DNA of 64,000 nucleotides from Bacillota bacterium (GCA_009711705.1 VENG01000011.1:62001-126000); one strand, 5' to 3'; positions 25,045-34,704 are shown, counted from the stretch's first letter. Notes: a model not told the origin generated them from the letters alone. Program-made: numbers and translations.

Positions 25045-25066
25045 CCTTGCCATTTATATGGCAAGG
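25045..25066. repeat. 22-bp palindrome of the two-copy element (copy 1)
   Basis: CCTTGCC-ATTTATAT-GGCAAGG, an inverted repeat with one mismatched pair. Copy 2 at 57021-57042 is a perfect palindrome. The flanks are also shared (TATAC on one side, GTCC... on the other). It could be a protein-binding operator or the 5' hairpin of a small RNA. Confidence 0.75.
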
Positions 25067-25084
25067 TATACTTTCCTAAAGTGT

Positions 25085-25119
25085 AAAAAAAAGCCCGGGA
25101 TTCACGTCGCCCCGGGCTT
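25085..25119 (-). terminator. Terminator of doxX
   Basis: Stem AAGCCCGGG/CCCGGGCTT (25091-25099 with 25111-25119), followed on the minus strand by eight T. It is 44 bases after the DoxX stop and directly precedes the two-copy element. Confidence 0.92.
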
Positions 25120-25162
25120 GTCAAATCTGGTCCTACAATATTTCTTAAGCTAGTTTATGAGT

Positions 25163-25591
25163 TTATGACTGGGTTGGGGAAGGCCAAACTTTCTTTTCAA
25201 TACTATATCTTCCGGGCCCAATGAAAATAAGGCTAAGGAAAACAATCCCTAATTCGATTGCGTGAGAGGCTTCAAACAATCCTCCGCCTGAATTGAATTT
25301 CAAAGATGCTGCAACAAACATTGTAATGATTAAGAACAATGCGGTGGGTTTTGTGAATAAACCTAAGGCAATAAAAATACCACCAAAGAATTCGGTTACT
25401 GCAGCCATGAACCCCCAAAATGCAGGGAAAAAATTGATTCCGAAAATTCCCATGACCCCACCTAGGCCCACCCAAGCTTCGGGGCCGCCAGTAATTTTCG
25501 AATAGCCGTGGTAAGCCATCATTATGCCGATTCCCATACGCAGGATTAAAAGGCCGATTTCCATATGCTTGTTCGAAGATGTCTGAGTCAC
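25163..25591 (-). CDS. DoxX family membrane protein
   Basis: A four-helix membrane protein of 142 residues (LLILRMGIGIMMAYHGYSK, then FFGGIFIALGLFTKP). DoxX proteins are often linked to quinone or thiol redox chemistry; the role of this one is not evident. The start is set at GTG 25591 because GGAGG lies eight bases upstream; the ATG at 25606 overlaps that site. It is monocistronic with its own terminator, next to the accessory stretch. Confidence 0.85.
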   Translation of the reverse strand: MTQTSSNKHMEIGLLILRMGIGIMMAYHGYSKITGGPEAWVGLGGVMGIFGINFFPAFWGFMAAVTEFFGGIFIALGLFTKPTALFLIITMFVAASLKFNSGGGLFEASHAIELGIVFLSLIFIGPGRYSIEKKVWPSPTQS

Positions 25592-26093
25592 TAGGATGAC
25601 CTCCATTTAAGTTATTAGTGTGACTTGTATTTTGATTATTGTTTCTATTTCTGTCTTTAGCCTTTTACCAAACCCATATCAAATTTAACAAAATAGTCTG
25701 TTTACAGTCAAATGTAATTATTGTTAAGGGGTTCGGTTATGAATTATTAATGTAAACTTCGTCTTTTCCGCATAAGGCAAACCCAGGCTCTAGGCGGGGT
25801 TGGTCTGTTAGATCCAAAATGGCTTGAAACGAGCGAAAGGATTTCGAAGTAGGGCTCCACAGAGTTAACAATATCTCTGGCAGTACGCTGAGGTGGACCC
25901 GGGCCATCACGTTTTTAAATGCTTAGACACTCCTTCTTATAAAAGGGTTACAAAATTTCTATGGGATTTTCATAATTTTTATTATCCGGAAAATAATCTG
26001 CCTGGCAGCATCTATCTTCCGGTTGATTATGAGAAACTACCTTTGGTCTTGGCATGGTCATGCTTATTGTTTAGTTTTTAGCCTATTTACTAA
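25592..26093. other. Non-coding gap of about 500 bases
   Basis: No gene could be supported. A 62-codon open frame (25893-26081, plus) containing YKRVTKFLWDFHNFYYPEN has no ribosome site and matches nothing I know. It may be a remnant of a lost gene. A fairly A+T-rich stretch begins here and continues through the accessory region to about 30.6 kb. Confidence 0.5.
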
Positions 26094-26894
26094 TTATAAA
26101 AAGAATACCGGTTCCTTTCGTTCTTTAAACTTCTCACTTACCCTTATTGAAGCGTCTTTAACCAGGCCAGGTTTCATTGTTCTTGCATTTTGGGGACAGC
26201 ACTTAATGCAAGCGCAACATAAGATACATTTTTCCTTATCAATCAGAGTACTATTTTCTAAATCGATAGCCCCAACAGGACACTCCTCTGCACAAACTCC
26301 GCATTGCGAACACTTATCACTAACTGCTATAAAATCAACAATCCATGTCTTCGTCTCTCCTCTATAGGGATAGTTGCCCGGTACATTTATATCAGAAATG
26401 TGATCGATTGATGAAATAGATAGTAGTTTTTCAGTAATTTTACACCCAAATAATTCTGCGTGGTTTAAGTCACTTGCATCAGGACGATTTACGGCAATTG
26501 GTGTTTCGGAACTAGAAAAGGAGTGTTCCCCAATAAATGCTGCATAGGCGATCGGTATACATCCACGTTTTTTCATAATATCTTTAAGCTCAAGTAGTGC
26601 ATCGTCATAATCACGGTTACCATAAACGACAACACATACAGTAGGCGTATTATGAGCTTCAATCGTATTAAGCCATTCATTTACAAGAGCCGGTACTCTT
26701 CCAACATAAACTGGCACAGCAACAACAAGCAATTCGTTTTCTGATGTTTGTAATTGTTGGTTTCTCGCTTCTGGTTTGGTAATATCTAGTAATTCCGCAG
26801 TGCTTTGATTAATTCCGCGCGCAATACCTTGAATAACCGCTTTCGTTGTCCCGGTTGGTGAAAAACAAACCAGTTTCAATGATTTCATTTTCAT
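26094..26894 (-). CDS. EFR1-type flavodoxin-ferredoxin fusion
   Basis: A 267-residue redox protein. The N-terminal flavodoxin-like domain has the FMN phosphate loop FSPTGTTKAV (about residues 8-17). The C-terminal part has two [4Fe-4S] motifs: CSQCGVCAEECP, then CILCCACIKCCP. The family (EFR1) occurs in anaerobes; the electron partner is not defined. The ATG at 26894 has AAAGGAGG six bases upstream. It lies just downstream of the broken EamA gene. Confidence 0.88.
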   Translation of the reverse strand: MKMKSLKLVCFSPTGTTKAVIQGIARGINQSTAELLDITKPEARNQQLQTSENELLVVAVPVYVGRVPALVNEWLNTIEAHNTPTVCVVVYGNRDYDDALLELKDIMKKRGCIPIAYAAFIGEHSFSSSETPIAVNRPDASDLNHAELFGCKITEKLLSISSIDHISDINVPGNYPYRGETKTWIVDFIAVSDKCSQCGVCAEECPVGAIDLENSTLIDKEKCILCCACIKCCPQNARTMKPGLVKDASIRVSEKFKERKEPVFFL

Positions 26895-26926
26895 AGATAT
26901 CCTCCTTTGAATCTGCGCTTGTGGCG

Positions 26927-27847
26927 TCAACCCAATCTTTTTGAACAAGATTTCCGGCTGGCCCGTTCATTTTGATTAATATGTTGGGGAAAAATAATAA
27001 ATATCGCTAATCCAAATATTATCAGAATACCTCCTATTACCTGTAAGAAATCAGGAATTTGTCTCCAAATGATAAAGGCGAGTAATGTTGCTCCTACGGG
27101 TTCCCCTAGTATACCAATAGATACAACAACTGCTTTTACGTACTTTAAAGCCCAACTAAAAAAGGATTGACCACCAAACCCAAGTATCAAAAGGATAACC
27201 GGATAAAGATTGTTTTGTAATCACACTTCCAAAAGCAGCACCAAGGAACCAGAAAAATATACAATATAAATAGGGTAACAATGCAATTTTCTGCCTTACT
27301 CCTCTGCCGACTAATACATAGCCTGCTACGAAAATCGCACCGGCTAAAGCTAAAAAATCACCTAATAGGGCATTACCGCCACCATCAAAATCACCATAGC
27401 CTAATACCATGCTGCCTACAATAGCTAACATTGCCCCTAGAAGGGCTCGCGAATTCACTGATTCGCTATAAAAGAAATACCCTCCCAACATAACAAATAA
27501 GGGATTAAGAGCAACAATCACCGTAGAACTGGAAATTGTTGTGTAATCCAGCGATGTAACCCAAAAAGCAAAATGTAAAGCTAAAAAGACTCCTGCCAAG
27601 AAAGATAGGCTTATCTGTTTAAAAGTTAGTAAAGGTGATTCCTTGTTTTTAATTAGTAATCTTAAAAAAAGGGAGTCAATATGATTACCGTAAAAAAGAG
27701 CCGATAAAAAGCTGTAATTAGCGGTGCGGTCGCTAACTTGATAAAAATTGAAGAACAAGAAATGCCTAAAATCCCTATAAAGATGACTAACTGGGGATTA
27801 AAAGGGGCTTTTTGTTCCGGATTGGCAATTTGTTGTTTAACCATCAA
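26927..27847 (-). pseudogene. EamA-type transporter broken by two frameshifts
   Basis: Three pieces in different frames together make one ten-helix drug/metabolite (EamA) transporter of about 300 residues. The N-terminal piece, from 27847, ends TPFF. The middle piece starts in frame at LRLLIKNKE near 27665 and runs to WWSILF. The C-terminal piece resumes at SWALKYV near 27155. Both breaks fall in T-runs on the coding strand: seven T at about 27664-27670 and six T near 27158-27163. Either the gene is decaying or the assembly has homopolymer errors. An intact EamA gene is at 32.2 kb. Confidence 0.8.
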
Positions 27848-28417
27848 TTATATTCACTATAAGTACTAAGGTTTACATTAGGTTTGTCAATAGGCACCTG
27901 GTGTAAATAAGCCAATACCCGATGGTAAACTATTGACCTTTTCGTATGCAGTAATTACCTGACTAAGGAACTACCGGCGAGGTATTCGCAGCTTTACTTT
28001 ATCCTGGCTTACATAATAAATCAGGTCTTAATATACTCCCTGTCGCATCTCTGCCTTGGACATCAGGCGCGCAAATATGATTTGCTTCAACTGAGATAAG
28101 CCATTAATTATATGGAGCAACTGCCCCCACTATAAATTAACGACTTGGAAATTTAAGCCCTTACAGTGTGTTATAAATGGAATATGGTACTTGTGGGCTT
28201 CTCATGTGAAGATTTTACGATGCGATTTACAAGCTGTTTGCCTCAGCCCCCCTAGCATTTCTTCAGGACGGTGCAATTAAATCCATACTAACACCTTGAA
28301 ACACCCTTAGATCCTTTTAAATGTAAATCACACCATTACCAGCATATGGATAATGGGAAAAATATTAATAACCAACCAAACATTACTTATTACTATAACT
28401 CTAAATTCTAAAGTCAG
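27848..28417. other. Non-coding gap of about 570 bases
   Basis: No gene, RNA or repeat could be supported on either strand. The stretch between the broken EamA gene and the GGDEF gene may be remnant DNA. Confidence 0.5.
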
Positions 28418-29971
28418 TTAAATATATGCTACCTGGTTCCTTCCTTGTTTTTTCGACCTATACATCTGCTCGTCCGCCAGGTAAAATAGTCGCTCCAGCC
28501 CATGTTCAAGGGAGTCAAGGTCCTGTGAAGATACGACACCTAAACTCACGGTAATTGAGATTTCGCCTTGCGTTGTGGAAACACACATTTGCTCAATGCT
28601 TTTATTAATTCGCTTAGCAATGATAATGGCATCTTCTAATTTTGTATCAGGCAGAATAATAACGAACTCATCCCCACCCATGCGCCCAAAAGCATCATAG
28701 GGGCGAATACAATTCTTGCAGTGTTCTACAAAGAAAGTGAGCAACTTGTCTCCTGTAGCATGGCCATACATATCGTTTATAGCTTTGAATTTATCAATAT
28801 CTATCATAATAATGGAAACTGATTTTTCCGGATGCCGCTTGATCCTATCCATTTCCTTTTGCCCTATCTCAATAAGATGCCTTCTGTTGAATATACCCGT
28901 CAGGCTGTCATAGATTGCCTGTTCACGTAATTTATTGAATAATTTAGATCGTTCTGTGTAATCGCGCAATGTCACAACGCTGCCCTGCACCTGTCCTATC
29001 CGGTCTTTAATGATAGAAAGGCGCAAGTCAAAGACGCGTATGTCGCCCGTATCCTCCATCCTGATTTCAATTTGCGTTCTATTCCCGCTGGATATTTCTT
29101 CGAGGATACTGGTAATCGATCCCAAGCTTATTTCCCGGATTTGCCGCCCAATATCTTGAGGGGAAATACCGGTGACAGCCATTGCGGAAGGGTTTGCATC
29201 AACTATGCGGTCCTTGACATCTAAAACAATCACACCGTCATCCATGTTTTCAATAACCACATATCGGGCCATAGGTAACAGGTCGAGGAACTTAAAACGA
29301 AAGAGTGACCAGGCGATGATAAAGCATGAAACGCTGAATACTGCTGTCGTGTAGTTGAAATAACTAATTGGTGAATAACCAAAGACATATAGGATGTCGG
29401 TAATAACAGGAAGAAGAATGGCAATGATCATTATTATGATTTGATACCGGTATATAGAATGGCTTTTGAAAAAGGTGCGAACCAGTATAGTTAAGGCAGT
29501 AAAAATTAGAGTGTAACTATAGGGTACATGTACATAGTAAAACCAGAACCCGTAATCGTAATCTACTAATGGTAATGATGTAGAGCCTGACACGAGCTTT
29601 GGGTACTTCCAAAACCAGTTGGGACGTGGTACGAACCAAACAATGATGTTAGTAATAACGGGGATCACCGCTAACAGGGCCCATTCTATCCGGGACCTTA
29701 CATGCCCAATATGGCTTAAGATTAAATAAAGCCAAGCTAATGGCAGGAAAGTAATGGAGATAAATTGAATTTTTACGAAGAATACTTTTAATTCCAGACT
29801 ATGTGACGCTATCTCAAGTGTAAAGGTAACTGTCCATATTAAAGCGCAGAGCATCAAAAGAAGAAATGCATGTCCACTAGACAAGTGTCGCCGCTGCCAT
29901 GTAACTGCAATAAGCAGCAACATGATTGCTGCCGAAAGTATAAAAATTAACATCTCGGGTACATATATCAT
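28418..29971 (-). CDS. 7TM-PAS-GGDEF diguanylate cyclase
   Basis: A membrane-bound signalling protein of 517 residues, predicted to make cyclic di-GMP. Seven hydrophobic segments (about 5-225) form the 7TM sensor module found before histidine kinases. A PAS domain follows (about 235-345; DGVIVLDVKDRIVDANPSA), then a GGDEF domain (about 355-517). The active-site GGDEF is intact, and RPYD five residues before it is the inhibitory I-site, so product feedback is expected. The ATG has TAGGAG six bases upstream. It stands alone in the accessory region. Confidence 0.93.
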   Translation of the reverse strand: MIYVPEMLIFILSAAIMLLLIAVTWQRRHLSSGHAFLLLMLCALIWTVTFTLEIASHSLELKVFFVKIQFISITFLPLAWLYLILSHIGHVRSRIEWALLAVIPVITNIIVWFVPRPNWFWKYPKLVSGSTSLPLVDYDYGFWFYYVHVPYSYTLIFTALTILVRTFFKSHSIYRYQIIIMIIAILLPVITDILYVFGYSPISYFNYTTAVFSVSCFIIAWSLFRFKFLDLLPMARYVVIENMDDGVIVLDVKDRIVDANPSAMAVTGISPQDIGRQIREISLGSITSILEEISSGNRTQIEIRMEDTGDIRVFDLRLSIIKDRIGQVQGSVVTLRDYTERSKLFNKLREQAIYDSLTGIFNRRHLIEIGQKEMDRIKRHPEKSVSIIMIDIDKFKAINDMYGHATGDKLLTFFVEHCKNCIRPYDAFGRMGGDEFVIILPDTKLEDAIIIAKRINKSIEQMCVSTTQGEISITVSLGVVSSQDLDSLEHGLERLFYLADEQMYRSKKQGRNQVAYI

Positions 29972-30135
29972 TTATATCTCCTACAAAGACAACCTAATCA
30001 ATGGCATCAGAAAGTCTCATCGCCTTAAGATATTCGATAGTACATCAAATTAATCATAGAGCACTTACAGCTTAGTTTATATGAATAATCAGAAGTCGAA
30101 AATTTCTAATGGATTACTTTCTAGATAGCATATTA

Positions 30136-30524
30136 TTAAACATCTTCTATCTTAGTTCTAATTGACAGAACAAAGCCAATACCAACAATAAATCCCCCAT
30201 AAGGTGCCATTTTTGCGAGAAACAACATCGAACTAATGTGTGGTGGGGGAAAATAGGAGGCAAATATCTTACTATAAACTTTACAAATACAATAATAACC
30301 CCTGGGATTAGGTATAACATGAATAATTTCCATTCAAAACCTTTAATGTGAACCAATTTGCTTACTCCCAGTGAAATTACTGCTAATAGATAGAAGATAA
30401 ATTTAGCACATGTTGTATAAAAATATGCGTGTGAACCCTTAAAAGTTACAGCTACCCAATGCTCTAAATATAGGTCTATTTTATTTAAACAAAATAGTAA
30501 AAGAAAAAAACATAAAAATTCCAA
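30136..30524 (-). pseudogene. Frameshifted small membrane protein
   Basis: Two overlapping frames read as one protein of about 125 residues with three to four hydrophobic segments. The first runs to about 30265 (LIPGVIIVFVKFI). The second continues from about there to 30136 (FASYFPPPHISSMLFLAK, then GGFIVGIGFVLSI). The shift may lie in the run of five C near 30245. No ribosome site is seen at the first start, and no family is recognised. The base composition is very A+T-rich. It is probably a decaying acquired gene. Confidence 0.45.
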
Positions 30525-30681
30525 TCAATGTCAAGCAATATTTATTCTTATAAAAATTTAAAAATTTTCATTATTTACCCCTCAATAAAAGTTCCCATTC
30601 CCTTAATGATAATTTTAAGGTTAGAAAAACCTCACGCTTTAGGCAGGGTTAATTGATGTGCCAGCAAGAACAATCCCGATT

Positions 30682-32079
30682 TTAAGGCCAGAACCTTAAT
30701 CTTTGTATACCCTTCGCTATTTGTTCAGAATCCAAGTGTCCATAACCTAGGATAACCTTGTTTTTATGCCTTCCCTTTCTAAGAGCGTAGTTATCAACGG
30801 GATAAACACGAACACCGTTTTGCATCAACATCTCGACCACCTCATCTGTAAATTCCACTCCCGGAAATTCCGCAATTAGATGAAGTCCCGTGGAGTCCCC
30901 GAAGACGGTATTCTCACCAGGAAAAAAGTAATTTAGTGCCTCCCTAATGGTACGCCTGCGCGAGGCATAGACTCGTTTCATCCTGGCCACATGCCGCTCA
31001 AGCCTGCCTTCCTTTATGAAACGCGCAAGGGCCAACTGGTCCAAAGACGGAGTATGCACATCTGAATATCTTTTTAGTTCCCGGCAGCGATCCATCAGCT
31101 TTGCCGGAATAATGACATATCCTAGACGTAGGGCCGGGGCCATAATTTTACTGAAAGAACCCAAGTAAATGACCCTTTCAGGGTCAAGCCATTGCAAAGC
31201 ACTTAGCGGCGGTCCTTCATACCGGTACTCACTATCATAGTCATCTTCAACAATGAAACAATCATTATCACGAGCGTAGGTAGTCAATTCAATCCGCCGT
31301 TGTATCGGTAATATCCCTCCCAGCGGAAACTGGTGGGACGGGGTGACATAGATAAAGCGGGGAACCGTACCTTTTGACGTGAGCAAATTGGTTTGCAGGC
31401 CGTGTGCGTCTACCGGCACGTGTAGAAGACGATACCCCTCATTAGAAGCAATTTTCCAAACTCCTATATGTACAGGATCTTCCGTTACTACCTCGGCGCC
31501 CGGCAAAAATAACAATTTAGCTATCAATGCCAGACCCTGTGTTGCTCCGGATGTAATTATTATTTGTTCGGGATTACAGGTGATACCTCGGGCCCGAAAA
31601 AGATATTCAGAAAGGGTTCTACGCAATTCCCAGTTACCTTCCGGGGCGTTATACGTCAGCAATGTCCCCGAGGATTCCAAACAAATCTGGTGAATGGTTC
31701 GCCCCCATTGTTTAAGAGGAAAAACATCCAGCGCCGGAACACCCGAACGAAAATCTATAACATCCTTTTGAGCCTCGACTGGTGCCGGTACCACATTTTC
31801 AAGAGGTGACGGCACCTCTTTTGTCCGTCTAAAACATGCTCCTTCCGCTACCCTGGTGCCGGCTCCCTGTCTGCTTTGGATATAGTCTTCGGCCATTAAT
31901 AGACTGTAGGCCTCTAGGATTACATTCCGGGAGACACCTAGGTCCGCAGCTAACTCCCGCGTCGAGGGAATCTTTTCCCCTGCCTTTACCCTTCCCTCCA
32001 AAATCAGATCCCGGATCTGCATATAGACCTGCCGGAAGAGGGGCATATCGCTGCTCTTATCTACAGTTAGACCAAACAT
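30682..32079 (-). CDS. MocR/GntR-type regulator with aminotransferase domain
   Basis: A PLP-binding transcription factor of 465 residues. The N-terminal GntR winged helix (about 1-75) contains GEKIPSTRELAADLGVSRNVILEAY. The rest is a class-I aminotransferase fold: VEDDYDSEYRY near 215 and YLGSFSKIMAPALRLGY with the PLP Lys near 255. MocR proteins usually control a divergent neighbour, here the EamA transporter 122 bases away. The ATG has GGAGGGGG before it. Confidence 0.92.
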   Translation of the reverse strand: MFGLTVDKSSDMPLFRQVYMQIRDLILEGRVKAGEKIPSTRELAADLGVSRNVILEAYSLLMAEDYIQSRQGAGTRVAEGACFRRTKEVPSPLENVVPAPVEAQKDVIDFRSGVPALDVFPLKQWGRTIHQICLESSGTLLTYNAPEGNWELRRTLSEYLFRARGITCNPEQIIITSGATQGLALIAKLLFLPGAEVVTEDPVHIGVWKIASNEGYRLLHVPVDAHGLQTNLLTSKGTVPRFIYVTPSHQFPLGGILPIQRRIELTTYARDNDCFIVEDDYDSEYRYEGPPLSALQWLDPERVIYLGSFSKIMAPALRLGYVIIPAKLMDRCRELKRYSDVHTPSLDQLALARFIKEGRLERHVARMKRVYASRRRTIREALNYFFPGENTVFGDSTGLHLIAEFPGVEFTDEVVEMLMQNGVRVYPVDNYALRKGRHKNKVILGYGHLDSEQIAKGIQRLRFWP

Positions 32080-32097
32080 TTTGCCCCCTCCATCAAG

Positions 32098-32167
32098 AGT
32101 GGTACTTTAAAAAGTCTCTTTAAGTGGAGCTTAACTAACCACTTGGCTGAATGCTACTATTGTACCA
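32098..32167. promoter_or_regulatory. Candidate MocR operators between the divergent genes
   Basis: The 122-base divergent gap has a direct repeat AGTGGTACTTTAA (32098-32110) and AGTGGAGCTTAA (32123-32134), spaced 25 bases start to start. A reverse copy, CCACTT at 32139-32144, follows. TGGTAC at 32100-32105 is mirrored by GTACCA at 32162-32167. MocR proteins often bind direct repeats in such gaps. The assignment to this regulator is inference. Confidence 0.4.
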
Positions 32168-32201
32168 GATTCCATCCAACTTTTTATAAGGAGACTTTGA
32201 A

Positions 32202-33161
32202 ATGAAAAATAAAATTCCCGCCTATCTATGCTTGGCGGCAGCCATGGCCATTGCTGGCAGTTCAGTTGTGGTAGGCAAAATTCTTACCCTACGGCTTCCG
32301 GTCTTTTTAATTGCATGCGGCAGCCTTCTTACGGCCTTGCTTGTGTTGCTCCCCCTAACCTGGAGGGCTCACAAGGGGTTTCCTCGTATATCTATAAGTG
32401 ATCTTAAAATCCTTTCCCTTCAGGCCTTTACCGGTATCGTCTTATTCCGGGTCTTCTTCCTGTATGGACTAAGAATGACTTCCGCAGTCGCGGGAGGCAT
32501 CATCACTAGTGTTTTACCAGCAGTAGTCGGGCTAATTTCTTTTTTGTTTCTTAAAGAAAAGCTTGAGTGGAGAAAAATTAGCGGGATATTATTTGCGGTG
32601 GCGGGCGTCCTGACAGTCAATACTATTGGTTTATCCAACACTGATATGGTGAACGGATCAATTATGGGAAACCTCCTCGTGCTCTTAGCCGTGGTCGGAG
32701 AAGCCCTTTTTGTGATCCTCCAAAAAAAGGTGTCTAAAGAAGTGTCACCATTAACTCGTACAACACTGGTTAGTCTCTTCGGATTCATCTTCTTTTTGCC
32801 GCTCGCCGTATATGAGGGGCTATATTTTGACTTTGCCTTAGTCAGTTGGCCAGATTGCGTTGCCATTACATATTCTGGGGTCGTCGTAACTGGCATCGCT
32901 TATATTCTCTTTTTTAAGGGAGCCTTAGCCGTTCCCGCAACTACCATAGGAGTTTTCGGCGGGTTCATGCCCATCAGCAGCGTTTTGCTTTCCAGTTTGA
33001 TCCTGGGCGAAACGCTGTTGTTCCATCACCTATTGAGTCTGGGTTTAGTATTAGCAGGGATTGGATTAATCTCAACAACTGTAGAAGCGGAATCACTGCC
33101 TGCAAACGGGAGACATCAGCCTGATGTTATTTACGCACATGACCCGGCAAGGAAATGTTAA
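32202..33161 (+). CDS. EamA family transporter
   Basis: A ten-helix drug/metabolite transporter of 319 residues with two EamA repeats (about 8-140 and 155-295). The N-terminal segment ALAAAMAIAGSSVVVGKI and the central FLFLKEKLEWRKISGI are typical. The substrate is unknown; control by a MocR protein often points to an amino acid, vitamin or related metabolite. AAGGAG lies seven bases before the ATG. The C-terminal 25 residues are polar and probably cytosolic. Confidence 0.9.
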   Translation: MKNKIPAYLCLAAAMAIAGSSVVVGKILTLRLPVFLIACGSLLTALLVLLPLTWRAHKGFPRISISDLKILSLQAFTGIVLFRVFFLYGLRMTSAVAGGIITSVLPAVVGLISFLFLKEKLEWRKISGILFAVAGVLTVNTIGLSNTDMVNGSIMGNLLVLLAVVGEALFVILQKKVSKEVSPLTRTTLVSLFGFIFFLPLAVYEGLYFDFALVSWPDCVAITYSGVVVTGIAYILFFKGALAVPATTIGVFGGFMPISSVLLSSLILGETLLFHHLLSLGLVLAGIGLISTTVEAESLPANGRHQPDVIYAHDPARKC

Positions 33162-33596
33162 TGAATCGCAAAAACTGCACACTTTTCAACCGAATCTCGA
33201 CATTGTGAATCTTTTTATAATAATTGGCTATGATCCATATCACAATATACGGAAGCCTCATTAATATTAATGCATGATAGTTCTTCGATGATTTTTTTCT
33301 TGCAACTCAATGGAAAAATATAATGTGTAATATTTAAGGACGCTCCATAAACTCAATTTCAGGTGCTTCTTTTTTATTGCCATTAATACCAAAAAGAGCA
33401 AATAGTCCGTTCAGGATTGACATTAGCTACATCTCAGCTAATAAGTGCAAAACACACGCAGTCAGCCAAAAGATTTTGGTCAGTTATTGAAACTTTATAC
33501 CAACAAACGGGAAAATCCTCCCTGTGGTACCATTTATTTTTACATGTGTTTATTCTCCACAAAGCACTTTTGCCATTGCCTTTTTTGCTTACATTT
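33162..33596. other. Non-coding gap of about 430 bases
   Basis: No gene is well supported. A 29-codon frame on the minus strand (33334-33423, starting MSILNGLFALFG and ending MERP) has only a weak ribosome site, and a longer minus-strand frame at 33434-33631 has none. The gap may hold remnants of a lost gene beyond the end of the accessory stretch. Confidence 0.4.
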
Positions 33597-33647
33597 ACAA
33601 AAAAGAAGGATAGACTTTCATGGATTATCATGAAGTCTATCCTTCTT
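33597..33647 (-). terminator. Terminator of trpS
   Basis: A long stem pairs AAGAAGGATAGACTT with AAGTCTATCCTTCTT (33603-33647 in total, one mismatch near the loop), followed by six T on the minus strand. It starts 33 bases after the trpS stop. Confidence 0.93.
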
Positions 33648-33680
33648 GCAGGTTTATTTAACTATAGCTGCGAGCTTTTC

Positions 33681-34667
33681 TTAGGCACCGAAGACAGCCT
33701 CCCGGGCCATGTCCATGGTGAGCTGAGCTTCTTCTCTGGCTTTACGTGCTCCTTCGCGCAACACATCGTCCACATAGCCTGGATCTTGTACAATGCGCTG
33801 CCGGCGTTCACGAATGGGACTTGTGGTTTCGTCAAGCTTGCCGGCCAGTATTTTTTTGCAGGCCGCACAGCCTATATTGCCCTGGCGGCAGTCCTCTTCT
33901 ATGGTGGACAGTTCCGGCGCAGTATATATGCCATGATACTTATGCACTACGCATATCTCCGGGTTGCCTGGATCTGTCTTCCGTATGCGGCCGGGATCTG
34001 TAACCATGGCGTTTACTTTCTTTCTTAATTCCTCCGGGTCTGCCGAAATGGTAAGGTCATTGGCGTAGCTTTTACTCATTTTGCGCCCGTCTACGCCGGG
34101 GAGCAATGCAACCTGTGCCAGCTTAGCCTGGGGTTCCGGGAAAACAGGCTTGTACAGGTGATTAAATCGCCTGCCAATTTCCCGGCATAATTCCAGGTGC
34201 GGCAATTGATCTTCACCCACAGGAACGGTGTCTGCCCTGTAGACTAAAATGTCTGCCGCCTGAAGAACAGGATAACCAAGGAAACCATAATTCATTATAT
34301 CCTTGCCCTTTTGGTGATGCTGTCTAATCTGGTCTTTATAAGTAGGGACTCTTTCCAGCCAGCCCAGCGGGGTGATCATGGAAAAAAGCAGATGCAGTTC
34401 CGCGTGCTGAGGTACATCAGATTGAACAAACACTACGGCTTTGTCAGGATCTATGCCGCTGGCCAGCCAATCTATAACCATTTCCCTTGTGTTGGCGTTT
34501 ATGTTACCTGATTCATCGAAAGATGTGGTTAAAGCATGCCAGTCAGCAACGCAGAAGAAGCAGTCATATTCATTTTGTAGTTTGATCCAGTTCTCCAGGA
34601 CGCTCAAGTGACCAATGTGCAGCTTGCCTGTCGGGCGCATACCGCTAAGAATTCTACCACGACTCAT
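33681..34667 (-). CDS. trpS: Tryptophanyl-tRNA synthetase
   Basis: Class Ic synthetase charging tRNA-Trp, 328 residues. HIGH-type motif KLHIGH is near residues 14-19, and the flexible loop KMSKS is in GRKMSKSYAND near 198. The ATG at 34667 gives the family's usual N-terminus (SRGRILSGMRPTG). AAAGGAG is 13 bases upstream, a longer gap than average; a longer frame to 34742 runs into the M50 gene and is rejected. It is 37 bases after the M50 protease gene, a pairing seen in several Firmicutes. No T-box leader was seen. Confidence 0.96.
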   Translation of the reverse strand: MSRGRILSGMRPTGKLHIGHLSVLENWIKLQNEYDCFFCVADWHALTTSFDESGNINANTREMVIDWLASGIDPDKAVVFVQSDVPQHAELHLLFSMITPLGWLERVPTYKDQIRQHHQKGKDIMNYGFLGYPVLQAADILVYRADTVPVGEDQLPHLELCREIGRRFNHLYKPVFPEPQAKLAQVALLPGVDGRKMSKSYANDLTISADPEELRKKVNAMVTDPGRIRKTDPGNPEICVVHKYHGIYTAPELSTIEEDCRQGNIGCAACKKILAGKLDETTSPIRERRQRIVQDPGYVDDVLREGARKAREEAQLTMDMAREAVFGA

Positions 34668-34704
34668 TTTAAAAGGGTTACTCCTTTCTGATATCAAAAA
34701 TATT

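Noticed and set aside
25893-26081. 62-codon plus-strand frame in the 25.6-26.1 kb gap
   Set aside because: No ribosome site, no family match, odd composition; kept only as a possible gene remnant.
33417-34028. Plus-strand frame of about 200 codons overlapping trpS
   Set aside because: It lies antisense to trpS and its terminator, and shows no protein family or ribosome site.
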